From contig NZ_LT599032.1 of NCBI RefSeq assembly GCF_900079725.1, positions 3,148,155 through 3,212,154 of the forward strand: a stretch of DNA of 64,000 bases, given 5' to 3'. Of this stretch, positions 1 to 8,250 are shown in pieces. The position numbers and the translations under genes were made by a program. Every line of letters begins with the position of its first letter. Position 1 is the stretch's first letter. The DNA comes from an uncultured Dysgonomonas sp. (GTDB taxonomy: Bacteria; Bacteroidota; Bacteroidia; Bacteroidales; Dysgonomonadaceae). Below the pieces are notes generated by a model. The model was not told where the DNA came from, ran no database searches, and saw only the letters and a list, made by a program, of their open reading frames with translations.

Positions 1-558
1 GGCGGATATATCGACCGATCAGGCAATGAGGTTATCCCTTTTGTGTATGATTGCAAAGGCAGCGGTCTGTTTAAAGAAGGTCTTATCTGTATTTCGAAAG
101 AGAATAAATGGGGAGTATTGGACAGTTCAGGCAACGAAGTTATCCCTTTCATCTATGATGATATGGCTGTCGAATTTTCCGAAGAACTCCTTGCTGTAGG
201 AAAAAATGGGAAATACGGCTGTATAGATAAACAAGGAAGTGAAGTTGTTCCTTTTATATATGACGACCTGCGTAATTTCTCGGAAGGGCGCGCGGCTGCA
301 CGTATGGGAAATGTCTGGGGTTTTATAAATAAGGAGAATAAGGCGGTTGTGCCTTTTGCTTTCGAAACGGTTTACAGCTATTCCGAAGGACTGGCATTAG
401 TCATGCAAAAAGGGCGCAATGCTTATTTTATAGATAAAAACGGAGAGGTCAATATTGCTTTAAAGAGAAGCTATAATATTCTCGATTATGCAAAGATGGG
501 TTTTCTGGCTCTCGCTGTCGCAGGATTAGTCTTTATGCTAATCAGGGCATTGATATAG
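1..558 (+). CDS. WG-repeat protein, 5' end outside the window
   Basis: The frame is open from base 1, so the N-terminus is missing and 185 residues are visible. They form tandem WG repeats of about 33-36 residues, each with a core such as WGVLDSSGNEVIPF, followed by an F/Y-E-G turn (FSEG, YSEG). Three good units and a degenerate last one (NAYFIDKNGEV) can be seen. The protein ends in one predicted membrane helix (about bases 490-555) and no further domain. WG-repeat proteins have no agreed enzymatic role; a protein-binding scaffold anchored by its C-terminus is inference. xseB starts 20 bases after the stop. Confidence 0.85.
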   Translation, partial: GGYIDRSGNEVIPFVYDCKGSGLFKEGLICISKENKWGVLDSSGNEVIPFIYDDMAVEFSEELLAVGKNGKYGCIDKQGSEVVPFIYDDLRNFSEGRAAARMGNVWGFINKENKAVVPFAFETVYSYSEGLALVMQKGRNAYFIDKNGEVNIALKRSYNILDYAKMGFLALAVAGLVFMLIRALI

Positions 559-577
559 AATGAAATAAATAAATGAT

Positions 578-775
578 ATGGCAAAGAAAGAACAAACATA
601 CGGAGAAGCGATGCAGGAGCTGCAAGACATTATGTACCGCATCGAAAATGAAGAACTTGATGTGGATGTGCTTCTCGAGGAGGTAAAAAAGGCCGCTACA
701 CTTATCAAATTCTGTAAAGATAAATTACAGAAGACTAATGTTGAAATACAAAAAATACTGGATAAAATAGAATGA
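578..775 (+). CDS. xseB: Exodeoxyribonuclease VII small subunit
   Basis: A 65-residue protein, the usual size for XseB. It is entirely helical and charged. The family signature is present: an N-terminal helix ([20 protein letters not shown]) followed by [20 protein letters not shown], the pattern E-A-x2-x-L-x2-I-v-x2-l-E. XseB binds the large subunit XseA to form the nuclease that degrades single-stranded DNA to oligonucleotides. xseA is not in view. Its stop overlaps the ispD start (ATGA at 772-775), so the two genes are probably translationally coupled. Confidence 0.92.
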   Translation: MAKKEQTYGEAMQELQDIMYRIENEELDVDVLLEEVKKAATLIKFCKDKLQKTNVEIQKILDKIE

Positions 776-1443
776 GCAGCAAGAGTGTCATTATCGTTGC
801 AGGCGGCAAAGGTTTGCGTATGGGAAGCGATTTGCCCAAACAATTTATCCCGATCGGGGGTAAACCGGTTTTGATGCGTACTATCGAGGCTTTTCACGCT
901 TACGATAGCAATATTGTTATTATCCTTGTGCTACCTTACTCTCATCAGGTATACTGGAAAGAACTATGTGCCAATTACCATTTCGGGATACCACATACAA
1001 TTGCGATGGGTGGAGAAACCCGCTTTCATTCGGTGAAAAACGGATTAGGATTGGTTAATGGAGGTATAGTGGCCGTACAGGACGGAGTGAGACCCTTTGC
1101 TTCAAAAGAAATGATTGCACGGTGCTTCGATGCTGCTGAAGAATATCAGGCCGTTATCCCGGTGATAGATTCAACGGATAGCCTTCGGGAGATGACTGAG
1201 GGTACAAAGAGCAAGATAATAGACCGTTCCAAAATTCGATTGGTGCAAACTCCACAGGTTTTTCATACGGATATATTGAAAAAGGCATATGAAACGGAAT
1301 TCAAAGATACATTTACCGATGACGCATCAGTAGTAGAATCCATGGGTATAGATGTGCATCTGGTAAGAGGCGAGGTGACGAATATAAAAATTACAACTCC
1401 GCTGGATCTGAAGATTGGAGAGTTGATCGTGAGAGTTGAATAG
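772..1443 (+). CDS. ispD: 2-C-methyl-D-erythritol 4-phosphate cytidylyltransferase
   Basis: 223 residues, full length for IspD, which transfers CMP from CTP to MEP in the third step of the non-mevalonate isoprenoid pathway. The N-terminal nucleotide-binding loop reads [16 protein letters not shown] (about residues 10-25). VQDGVRPF (about 99-106) carries the conserved DxxRPF segment, and TDDASVVE near residue 183 is the expected C-terminal metal and substrate loop. The gene overlaps xseB by 4 bases. The cytosolic, homodimeric enzyme is family knowledge. No other isoprenoid genes are adjacent. Confidence 0.95.
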   Translation: MSSKSVIIVAGGKGLRMGSDLPKQFIPIGGKPVLMRTIEAFHAYDSNIVIILVLPYSHQVYWKELCANYHFGIPHTIAMGGETRFHSVKNGLGLVNGGIVAVQDGVRPFASKEMIARCFDAAEEYQAVIPVIDSTDSLREMTEGTKSKIIDRSKIRLVQTPQVFHTDILKKAYETEFKDTFTDDASVVESMGIDVHLVRGEVTNIKITTPLDLKIGELIVRVE

Positions 1444-1472
1444 TTTTGTTTTTTAATTAAAATAAATAGGCT

Positions 1473-2030
1473 GTGAATTTAGACAAGATACCGGAAGGCC
1501 GTATTTTTCAGAATAATACACGTGAAGATATCAAGCGTTGGGGCAACCAACTCCAATATTTCCATTACATGCGTTCGAGAGGAGGGCATAACTGCGAAGG
1601 CGACTCTTTTTGTACCTACTTCAAATATGCCGATAGAGAAGATCTTGCGAAAAAGCTAGCGGAAATAGGGGTAACACTTAATAAGATTGAAGAAGGTTGT
1701 ATTCCGTTTGACCCTACAGTCTCCTACTCTTTTGACGATCTGGACAAACTGAGAATTACGATCAATCATTTTATTGATCTGGAACAGCCTCAGCATGTTT
1801 CTATTTTGAATCATAAGGTACATATATGGGTATTACCCAACAGCTTCGAATTGTCGGTATCAGGAACAAAAGCAGGATTAGCATATAAGGTGTCGGAAGA
1901 TGATTTTCAGGTTTGCTTAGCATTAGAGAAAATATTTGAATCGCTTGACTGGAGTACGATCATGGATAAGGATATTACACATCAGGTACATTGTATATCC
2001 AAGCAATTATATCCAGAACTATTCGAATAG
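1473..2030 (+). CDS. Conserved hypothetical protein, GTG start
   Basis: 185 residues starting at GTG (1473), 29 bases after ispD. I do not recognise a family. There is no signal peptide and no membrane helix. The N-terminal region has a Cys-rich patch (GGHNCEGDSFCTYF), which together with nearby His could bind a metal, but this is only suggestive. The C-terminal half looks alpha/beta and ends with a helical segment (CISKQLYPELFE). Likely a cytosolic globular protein, in the same direction as xseB-ispD and the following DUF1801 gene, which starts 8 bases downstream. Confidence 0.7.
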   Translation: MNLDKIPEGRIFQNNTREDIKRWGNQLQYFHYMRSRGGHNCEGDSFCTYFKYADREDLAKKLAEIGVTLNKIEEGCIPFDPTVSYSFDDLDKLRITINHFIDLEQPQHVSILNHKVHIWVLPNSFELSVSGTKAGLAYKVSEDDFQVCLALEKIFESLDWSTIMDKDITHQVHCISKQLYPELFE

Positions 2031-2038
2031 GAAATGAC

Positions 2039-2410
2039 ATGATAGATATACTTTCAAATTATTACCTGAATAAGAAAGAACCTCAGAAAAGCTGCTTATT
2101 AGCCTTGCGTAGCATTATCCTGAATATGGACAAAGATGTTTCGGAGACTGTAAAATACGAGATGCCCTGTTTTTGTTACAAGAAAAAAATGTTTTGCTAT
2201 TTGTGGACGGATAAAAAGACCGGCGAACCTTATATTTTAATGGCTGAAGGCAAGCTTCTCAACCATTCTGAATTGGAGCAGGGTAGCCGTTCGCGAATGA
2301 AGATATTGAGAATCGATCCGAATGAAGATCTGCCAATCGAAACCATTGAACTTATATTGAATGATGCATTGAATTTGTACAAAAACGGAATAATAAAAAT
2401 CAAGAAATAA
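2039..2410 (+). CDS. DUF1801-like (YdhG/iron chaperone fold) protein
   Basis: Read from ATG 2039 this is a 123-residue protein. A TTG 48 bases upstream is in frame but would overlap the previous gene and adds no conserved sequence. The core matches small DUF1801 proteins: a helical N-terminus (MIDILSNYYLNKKEPQKSCL), then ETVKYEMPCFCYKKKMFCYL, a strand-rich segment and a final helix. Members resemble frataxin-like iron chaperones in fold, but activity is generally unproven. It lies 8 bases upstream of the M20 deacylase gene, which suggests one transcript without implying a shared pathway. Confidence 0.7.
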   Translation: MIDILSNYYLNKKEPQKSCLLALRSIILNMDKDVSETVKYEMPCFCYKKKMFCYLWTDKKTGEPYILMAEGKLLNHSELEQGSRSRMKILRIDPNEDLPIETIELILNDALNLYKNGIIKIKK

Positions 2411-2418
2411 AACCATTT

Positions 2419-3486
2419 ATGGAACACGATATCGACGCGCTATACTACAATGCTGTAGACTTATTGAAAGAAATGATAAAAACACCTTCTTTCAGTAGGG
2501 AGGAACATAATGTAGCTGAGGTTGTAGCAGCTTGTATGCGTAAAGCAGGTTATGAACCACAGCGAAAAGGGAATAATCTTTGGATACAGTCGAAAGACTT
2601 TGATGAGGCCAAGCCTACAATCCTTCTCAATTCGCATATAGATACCGTACGCCCTGTATCGGGATGGACTAAAGATCCTTTTACACCTGAGGTGGATGAT
2701 GACACATTATTCGGGCTAGGGAGTAACGATGCCGGAGCTAGTTTGGTCTCTCTTCTTCATACATTCTTTATCCTGACTGCGAAGAAACAGGATTATAACC
2801 TTATATTCCTGGCCTCGTGTGAAGAAGAGGTTTCGGGAAAGGATGGAGCAGAAGCTATAGTATCCCTTCTACCCAAAATAGAATTCGGTATTGTGGGAGA
2901 GCCTACACAAATGAATCCGGCCATTGCAGAGAAAGGACTTCTGGTACTCGATTGCACTGCATACGGAAAAGCAGGTCATGCTGCCCGTAACGAAGGAGAA
3001 AATGCGATATACAAAGCGTTGAAAGATGTAGAGTGGTTCAGAACATATCAATTTCCCGAGGTCAGTGATCTGCTGGGTCCTGTAAAAATGACAGTATCGA
3101 TGATCAATGCCGGAACACAACACAACGTAGTTCCCGACAAGTGTGATTTTGTAGTAGATGTCCGTAGCAATGAATTATATAGTAACGAAGAACTGTTCAA
3201 CCTGATAGACCGGCAGACCGGATGCGAAGTGAAACCTCGTTCGTTCCGTCTCAATTCATCCCGTATCGCACTGGAAAATCCGTTTGTTCAACGTGCCATA
3301 ATGATAGGGAAAGAACCGTATGGCTCACCTACCCTATCAGACCAGACATTTATGCCGTTCCCTACTCTGAAGATGGGACCTGGAGATTCGGCCCGTTCGC
3401 ATACGGCAAACGAATATATCCTGCTCAGTGAGATACGGGAAGGGATAGAATTATACGTGAAACTACTCGACGGTTTACGACTCTGA
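2419..3486 (+). CDS. M20-family deacylase (acetyl/succinyl-ornithine deacetylase-like)
   Basis: 355 residues of the M20/M28 metallopeptidase fold. Zinc ligands are visible: NSHIDTVRP (His, about residue 74), GLGSNDAGA (bridging Asp), ASCEEEVSGKDG (catalytic Glu pair) and GEPTQMN (Asp/Glu ligand region). The dimerisation-domain start GKAGHAARNEGENAIYKA is also clear, with a final His near SHTANEY. Bacteroidales use this family (ArgE-like) to release ornithine or citrulline from N-acetyl or N-succinyl intermediates of arginine synthesis. The exact substrate cannot be read from sequence, and no other arg gene is nearby. The last 12 bases overlap the kup 3' end on the other strand. Confidence 0.82.
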   Translation: MEHDIDALYYNAVDLLKEMIKTPSFSREEHNVAEVVAACMRKAGYEPQRKGNNLWIQSKDFDEAKPTILLNSHIDTVRPVSGWTKDPFTPEVDDDTLFGLGSNDAGASLVSLLHTFFILTAKKQDYNLIFLASCEEEVSGKDGAEAIVSLLPKIEFGIVGEPTQMNPAIAEKGLLVLDCTAYGKAGHAARNEGENAIYKALKDVEWFRTYQFPEVSDLLGPVKMTVSMINAGTQHNVVPDKCDFVVDVRSNELYSNEELFNLIDRQTGCEVKPRSFRLNSSRIALENPFVQRAIMIGKEPYGSPTLSDQTFMPFPTLKMGPGDSARSHTANEYILLSEIREGIELYVKLLDGLRL

Positions 3487-5451
3487 TTCTTCCGCCGATT
3501 GCTTCAGCAACTCTTTTAGCTGCTCCTCGGTATGATCGACCTGCCTTAACGGTACGGTTTCCACTACAGCCAGTGATGGGTCTATATCATACATCTGGGT
3601 GTCGGAAGTGGTGAGCTTCTTCACCAGATTATAGCAGGCGAGTACGATCTGACGCGACGGATTCATATGCACGTTGCGGAATATACGGTCCACTACCATA
3701 TATTTGAAATCCCCTCTTTTATCATTTCCTTCCTGCATAGAAGGGTAACGTGTGGTAAGATCGACAAGTCCGTGGCGCTCCAGCTCATTTGCAATTAGTG
3801 TTACATACTTATCGGTATGAATACCCAGTTTAAATCCCGCTCTGATATTGATACGGAATACCTTTTTTGGCGCATACACTGTTGTTTCATAACTGAATTC
3901 GTATGGCTCATCGGTCCTCTTGATACGGACAAACCAATAAGTATCGGCGCGCTTAGGAGTTCCTTTAAATAAAGAGTACGCTATCTTACTTTCAAGGAAG
4001 TTCTTGTTGTTGGCTTTTACAATATATACCAAATGAGTTGCCGCTTTAGGTACGGTTTCATCCTTACTGATACGGATAATCTGATTGATATATTGTTCGT
4101 CTACCTGATCGTAAACTGTATAGTGGCGTTTAATCCTGCGTCCGTTATACCATGAGTACATAAACAGCAATAATATACCAGCTATAACGATAGGTACAAA
4201 ACCACCATGGGCAAACTTCTGCATATTGGCAAGGAAGAAACTGAATTCAATAACCACAAAGAATAAAGTCAACGGAATACTGAACCACAAAGGTCTGTTA
4301 TTCTTCATAAAATAAAGGAATAGCAGTACGCTTGTCATCAGCATGCTCAAGGTAATAGCAAGCCCGTAAGCCGCTTCCAGTTTCATAGAAGACTGCATGG
4401 TAAGAATGATAATGATACACAGCACCATCATCATATGGTTGATAGAAGGGATATATAGTTGTCCTTTTATATTAGTCGGATATTGAATTTTTACATTTGG
4501 CCAGATATTAAGGGAGATAGCCTCACTGATGACCGTGAACGAACCGCTGATAAGTGCCTGACTGGCTATAATAGCGGCAAGTGTAGCCATCAGCACCCCA
4601 ATAAGGCTAAACCATTCGGGCATCATGGCAAAAAACGGGTTGATGTCGTGAGTTACTTTGCCGTGACTGTTAATTATCCATGCTGCTTGTCCCAGATAGT
4701 TGACTATAAGTGCTATCTTCACATATATCCACGATACGCGGATATTCTTCAGTCCGCAATGCCCTAAATCGGAATAAAGGGCTTCTGCTCCTGTAGTACA
4801 AAGAAATACGGCACCCAGTATAATCATGGTCTGGGGAACGGCAATGAGAAAGTTAATCGCATACATAGGGTTGAATGCCCTCAATACTGTGACGTCAGTG
4901 ACTAGCTGGCTCATACCCATAACTGCCATCATCGTAAACCATACTATCATCAACGGACCGAAATATTTGCCCAGAGAGCCTGTGCCGAATGGCTGGACCA
5001 GAAACAGTAGGAGAACTATAGCTATAGTGACGGGTATAACAGGAATATGCGGGGCAATTGTATTCAGTCCTTCCACGGCAGACATTACGGTCATCGCGGG
5101 AGTAATAATTCCATCGGCAAGCAATGTGGCTGCTCCCAGCCCTGCCAGAACATATGCCCAACGGTATTTCTGCCGCACCAAGGCATATAGTGAGAGTATT
5201 CCACCTTCCCCTTTATTATCGGCGCGAAGGGTAATGATGACATATTTAAGGGTTGTCTGGATAGTCAGCGTCCAGATGACACAGGACACAGCGCCCAAAA
5301 TATAATCGGGACGTGTAAGTTGTCCGGCAGGCAAGGCATTGAGTATAGCCCTCATCACATACAACGGGGATGTACCTATGTCGCCGAATACGATACCGAT
5401 GGCAAGCGTTACACCGAGAGCGCTAAACGGGACTTTATGATTTTCTTTCAT
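3475..5451 (-). CDS. kup: KUP/HAK/KT-type potassium uptake protein
   Basis: 658 residues, normal for Kup. The N-terminal signature GIVFGDIGTSPLYVMRA (about residues 19-35) is diagnostic, followed by about twelve membrane helices to residue ~440 and a long cytosolic C-terminal domain. Other family landmarks are NKGEGGILSLYALV, GDGIITPAM-like LADGIITPAMTVMSAVEG and TTGAEALYSDLGHCG. Kup takes up K+ with protons. The start is ATG 5451, with no better in-frame alternative. It converges on the M20 gene with a 12-base overlap of 3' ends and no obvious terminator between them. Confidence 0.95.
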   Translation of the reverse strand: MKENHKVPFSALGVTLAIGIVFGDIGTSPLYVMRAILNALPAGQLTRPDYILGAVSCVIWTLTIQTTLKYVIITLRADNKGEGGILSLYALVRQKYRWAYVLAGLGAATLLADGIITPAMTVMSAVEGLNTIAPHIPVIPVTIAIVLLLFLVQPFGTGSLGKYFGPLMIVWFTMMAVMGMSQLVTDVTVLRAFNPMYAINFLIAVPQTMIILGAVFLCTTGAEALYSDLGHCGLKNIRVSWIYVKIALIVNYLGQAAWIINSHGKVTHDINPFFAMMPEWFSLIGVLMATLAAIIASQALISGSFTVISEAISLNIWPNVKIQYPTNIKGQLYIPSINHMMMVLCIIIILTMQSSMKLEAAYGLAITLSMLMTSVLLFLYFMKNNRPLWFSIPLTLFFVVIEFSFFLANMQKFAHGGFVPIVIAGILLLFMYSWYNGRRIKRHYTVYDQVDEQYINQIIRISKDETVPKAATHLVYIVKANNKNFLESKIAYSLFKGTPKRADTYWFVRIKRTDEPYEFSYETTVYAPKKVFRINIRAGFKLGIHTDKYVTLIANELERHGLVDLTTRYPSMQEGNDKRGDFKYMVVDRIFRNVHMNPSRQIVLACYNLVKKLTTSDTQMYDIDPSLAVVETVPLRQVDHTEEQLKELLKQSAEESES

Positions 5452-5674
5452 GCATTCTCATATTGAAAATTGCCCCAAAAGTACAAGATTATTCCATATA
5501 AAAGTACTATCTACGGTTAATTTTTCTTACAGTCTATAGATTGTCTATTCATCTCTTTTCAACTGACTTAAGAACTTCATACTATTTTACGGACAAATAA
5601 ACTTCAGAGTTATCAACAGTTTTGAAGCACGAAAGTTTTAATATCAGGACTGACGTTTTTGTTTTTAATGTGAT

Positions 5675-5709
5675 AAAAAAATAAAAACCGGATATTGTGT
5701 ATCCGGCTT
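5675..5709 (-). terminator. Rho-independent terminator of the 5735-6079 gene
   Basis: Read on the minus strand: the hairpin GCCGGATA / TATCCGGT (stem arms at 5700-5707 and 5687-5694, five-base loop), immediately followed by a T-rich run (TTTTTATTTTTTTATC). It sits 25-60 bases after the stop of the small membrane-protein gene. The 5452-5674 stretch between here and kup holds only AT-rich sequence and presumably the kup promoter. Confidence 0.8.
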
Positions 5710-5734
5710 TAGGCTCAATTTATAAAGGAGAATA

Positions 5735-6079
5735 TTATTTCATGGTGATATATTCTTTTGCACCTTGTATAAGCAATCCGATACCGCCTCCAAGCAATGC
5801 TCCAATGATGGCCATATCTATTATTCCACCTTTATCCCAAACGAAGGAGGTTACTACAATTCCTATAGGTAATAAGACAGCTCCGATAATCAGTGACCTC
5901 AATCCTGCACTTTTGCGATAGCCTTTCAGCCTGAACAGGGCGTCATCTATAGCTTCGTTGTTTCCGGGATAGTCGTAAGCCAATAATTCACGGATTTTAT
6001 CCATATTGGTTATCTTCTTCTTTTTGAACAAGTGAAGTGCATCAGGGTACAAATCTCCCTTGTAATGTGTATTGTCCAT
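5735..6079 (-). CDS. Small membrane protein of unknown function
   Basis: 114 residues. A soluble, charged N-terminal half contains a short helix-rich segment (NMDKIRELLAYDYPGNNEAI). Two predicted membrane helices follow: LRSLIIGAVLLPIGIVVTSF and IDMAIIGALLGGGIGLLIQG. The second is glycine-rich and may pack as a helix dimer. No family recognised. It has its own terminator downstream and stands alone between kup and a repeat-filled intergenic region. Confidence 0.7.
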   Translation of the reverse strand: MDNTHYKGDLYPDALHLFKKKKITNMDKIRELLAYDYPGNNEAIDDALFRLKGYRKSAGLRSLIIGAVLLPIGIVVTSFVWDKGGIIDMAIIGALLGGGIGLLIQGAKEYITMK

Positions 6080-6233
6080 AGTTTTGAAAATATTGTTTTG
6101 GTTTCTAAAAATAATGTTTGCGTAAGGTAAATGTTTTGATCATAATAGCCAAATAATGGCTAATCAAAAATAAGTTTTATCTTTTTCTGAAAGCTTTATC
6201 TATACTGTGAAAGAGAATATGAATAATGAAAAA

Positions 6234-6382
6234 GAAGTTGTCTAGACTTTTTCAATCTGGTAACATTATGAAAAAATACCCTCTTTGTCATTTTGAACAG
6301 AGTAAAAAATCTCTCGAGAAACGAGATGCTTCCTATCGTCAGCATGAAAAAAAGATATGAAAATAAAAGTCTAGACGACTTC
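6234..6382. repeat. MITE-like unit with 18-bp inverted ends around a degenerate palindromic repeat
   Basis: Left end GAAGTTGTCTAGACTTTT (6234-6251) and right end AAAAGTCTAGACGACTTC (6365-6382) are inverted copies with one mismatch. Between them lies a decayed copy (about 6283-6345) of the TGTCATnTTGAACnGAGT palindromic repeat seen intact at 7562, 17493 and 60010. A 10-bp direct repeat, ATGAATAATG, occurs just outside each end (6219-6228 and 6397-6406), not immediately abutting. No coding capacity. Confidence 0.55.
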
Positions 6383-6510
6383 AGTATTATAAAATAATGA
6401 ATAATGCGAATCAGTAGTTGAGTTTAAAGGTTGAATTATACTAAGCATAACTTTCATCTTTGTTCATTATTTGAAATTTTAGCTCACTACTTCCGCGCCC
6501 TCCCGGGCTT

Positions 6511-6965
6511 GTCATCACTTTTGGCATTGCCCAAAAGTAAGCAAAAAGCTAGCGCTAAGTCCCTCGGCGACCCACAATCGGCTTGCCGGCTGAAAGTAAC
6601 GAATGGGCTATCGCCCCGTCCCTTTCCACGCCGTCTGCTCCGTGTGGGTGCCCCGCCTGGGGAACTAATGCGCGTCTGCTGACGCCCTAGTAGAGCAAAG
6701 CTCTTTCTGGAATAAATACGCTTCAGCTTGCGCCGTTAGCTTCACGGACGGGGTACCCGGAGGGCTAAAAGACGAAAAAAACGGAAACGTGTTTGGGCTT
6801 ATCTGCTAATTCGGATTTTAGAATGTTTAGTGCGAGTTTTTCCGTTTCGTTTTTTAGTCCGTTACGGGTCGGCCTTTGAAGCGGGGCGCTAAAGCATTTT
6901 TGGTTCCTTTTGGGGCTTTGGCCAAAAGGAATACAAGGAATTTTTAATTCCGCGTAGAAAAAAAG
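6511..6965 (+). repeat. Structured element R1 (copy 1 of 2), possible ncRNA
   Basis: A GC-richer non-coding stretch whose conserved blocks recur in the same order, inverted, at about 47325-47800. Shared blocks include TTTTGGCATTGCCCAAAA, CAAAAAGCTAG, CGGCGACCCA, GGGTGCCCCGCCT, CGCCGTTAGCTT, GGGGTACCC, AAACGTGTTTG then GCTTATCTG, and TTGAAGCGGGGCGCTAAAGC. Hairpins: 6517-6538; 6903-6932 (GTTCCTTTTGG / CCAAAAGGAAT, loop GGCTTTGG); 6937-6951 (GGAAT TTTTA ATTCC). Open frames across it are short and not shared with the other copy. The rest of 6080-6510 holds the MITE-like unit and AT-rich sequence. Confidence 0.6.
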
Positions 6966-7020
6966 TATAGTACAATTCAACGTTTAATTCACCAATCAAT
7001 TTAAATAGCCGATTGATACA

Positions 7021-7072
7021 AACAACATGGAGTAAGGCAAAAGTGTATGATGCCTTACTCCACGTTGTTTTT
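7021..7072 (-). terminator. Strong hairpin terminator after the 49-residue gene
   Basis: Inverted arms AACAACATGGAGTAAGGCA (7021-7039) and TGCCTTACTCCACGTTGTT (7051-7069), one mismatch, 11-base loop, starting 12 bases past the stop of the small gene at 7082-7231. The T run is clearest on the plus side (GTTGTTTTTC), so it could end transcription in both directions. Confidence 0.7.
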
Positions 7073-7081
7073 CAAGAGCTG

Positions 7082-7231
7082 TTATTTATGAGATCGACCC
7101 AAATAATAAGATAACAGCAGCGACCCTGCCTGCAAGGCAACTAATACCCAAAAGGCATTCTGCCTTCTGTTTTTTCGTTTCAAAGCTTTTAGTTCTTTCG
7201 TTTCTTTATCATTCAGTTCAAAATCTTCCAT
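7082..7231 (-). CDS. 49-residue single-pass membrane protein
   Basis: An ATG frame of 49 codons plus stop, too short for most gene callers, lying alone between repeat units. The product has a charged N-terminus (MEDFELNDKETKELKALKRK) followed by RRQNAF, one hydrophobic helix (FWVLVALQAGSLLLSYYLG) and a short basic tail. Positive charge just before the helix suggests the N-terminus is cytosolic. The frame is intact, is followed by a strong terminator hairpin and has AT-rich upstream sequence. These are features of a real small gene rather than chance. Function unknown. Confidence 0.65.
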   Translation of the reverse strand: MEDFELNDKETKELKALKRKNRRQNAFWVLVALQAGSLLLSYYLGRSHK

Positions 7232-7375
7232 AATCCTCAAGTTTTTATAAATCAGATGTTAATTTAAATGGTTTATCTTATAGAAACAATCGAAATGCTG
7301 ATTTTGATTAAAAATCGCGTATATTTTTCTTTAATTAAGGATTTAAAGGTATACGTAACAGTACGGATTGGTCAT

Positions 7376-7910
7376 TTTTTTTGAAAAAAGTTTATCTATA
7401 CAGTAAGCTATTAGCCTTTAGCTGTTAGCTTATAGCTCTTTGAAATGTTGATGGCCCCTACATTGGCTTCGCTTCGCTCTGTCGATTTTGACTCCGTCGA
7501 TTTGCAATTCAATTCTCCCCTCGGGGCAGGGCTGTTAAGTTCTAATTTTTCATACCCTCTGTGTCATGTTGAACGGAGTGAAACATCTCGTTTCTCAGGG
7601 TCGAGATCCTTCGTTCCACTCAGGATGACAGCAGAAAATAACAGAACAAAGTAGAGAACTTAACAACCCTGCCCCGAAGGGAGGCTACAGAGAGGGTAAA
7701 AGCTAATTGTTAATTGCTCTTTGTGTTACCTTTACATACGCTTCGCTCCTGTGACCGTTGGTTGTTACCTTTTGGAAAAGGCTGTAGGGGCGGAATATCT
7801 TCCGCCCGAAATAGAAAAAGGTCTGCGGGCAGAAAATATTTGGCTCTGCCGATTTTCAATTCGGCCCTACAAGAGAATGCAAAACCTGTTACCTTTGTTA
7901 CTTTTTAACC
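7376..7910. repeat. Large composite intergenic repeat, copy A (core inverted)
   Basis: Shares several hundred bases with 17215-17760 and 59600-60262. Order: end module with TTTATCTATACAGTAAGCT and TTAGCTTATAGCTCTTTGAA; ATTGGCTTCGCTTCGCTCTG; inverted repeat 7523-7543; core 7544-7654 holding the palindromic TGTCATGTTGAAC...GGATGACA unit (7562-7630); inverted repeat 7655-7675; GAGGGTAAAAGCTAATTG; a GGGGCGGAATATCTTCCGCC palindrome near 7790; and GTTACCTTTGTTAC motifs. The core runs the opposite way to its flanks compared with copies B and C. Short frames in it are chance: they recur only where DNA is repeated. Confidence 0.8.
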
Positions 7911-8250
7911 ACATATGGTTAACAGATGCAAAAACAACATGATGAAAACAATAAAAAAACTGTCAGATGTGTCAGATTTTAACTAAATATAGTTAATAAA
8001 CGTAAATAAAATGATGGGCGATGAGTTTTAAGTAGTGGGTAATGAGTTGAAAGTTATATGAGATACGAGTAGACAAGACACGAGATACAAGTTGTTAACT
8101 GATGACTGTTAACTGAAAAAAGTGTTACTTTTGTTACCTTTTGAAGGAAGATACGAGATGCTCTGCTCAGAATGACAAGCTAATTGTTAATTTTTCATTC
8201 TTAATTGTTTTCTGTGTTACCTTTTCGTTCTTCTCCTTTTATCTATCGGC
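7911..8250. repeat. Degenerate repeat tail without genes
   Basis: Fragments of the same repeat vocabulary: TGTCAGATGTGTCAGATTTT (7966-7985), GTTAACTGATGACTGTTAAC and TGTTACTTTTGTTACCTTTT (near 8124-8143), GCTAATTGTTAAT and a final TGTGTTACCTTTTCG. No open frame of note. It separates copy A from the 3' end of the next minus-strand gene, for which I see no clear terminator hairpin. Confidence 0.55.

Noticed and set aside
1991-2038. TTG start for the DUF1801 gene
   Set aside because: Would overlap the preceding gene by 40 bases, and the added residues match nothing. ATG 2039 gives the family N-terminus.
4826-5305. 159-codon frame opposite kup
   Set aside because: Lies entirely within the well-supported kup coding sequence and is a complement of its hydrophobic codons.
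6431-6980. Open frames of 71-83 codons in the structured element
   Set aside because: Not preserved in the second copy at 47325-47800, where the linkers carry indels. The conserved parts are hairpins, not codons.
7880-8145. CRISPR array
   Set aside because: The direct repeats are 9 bp apart without unique 30-bp spacers, and no cas gene is present.
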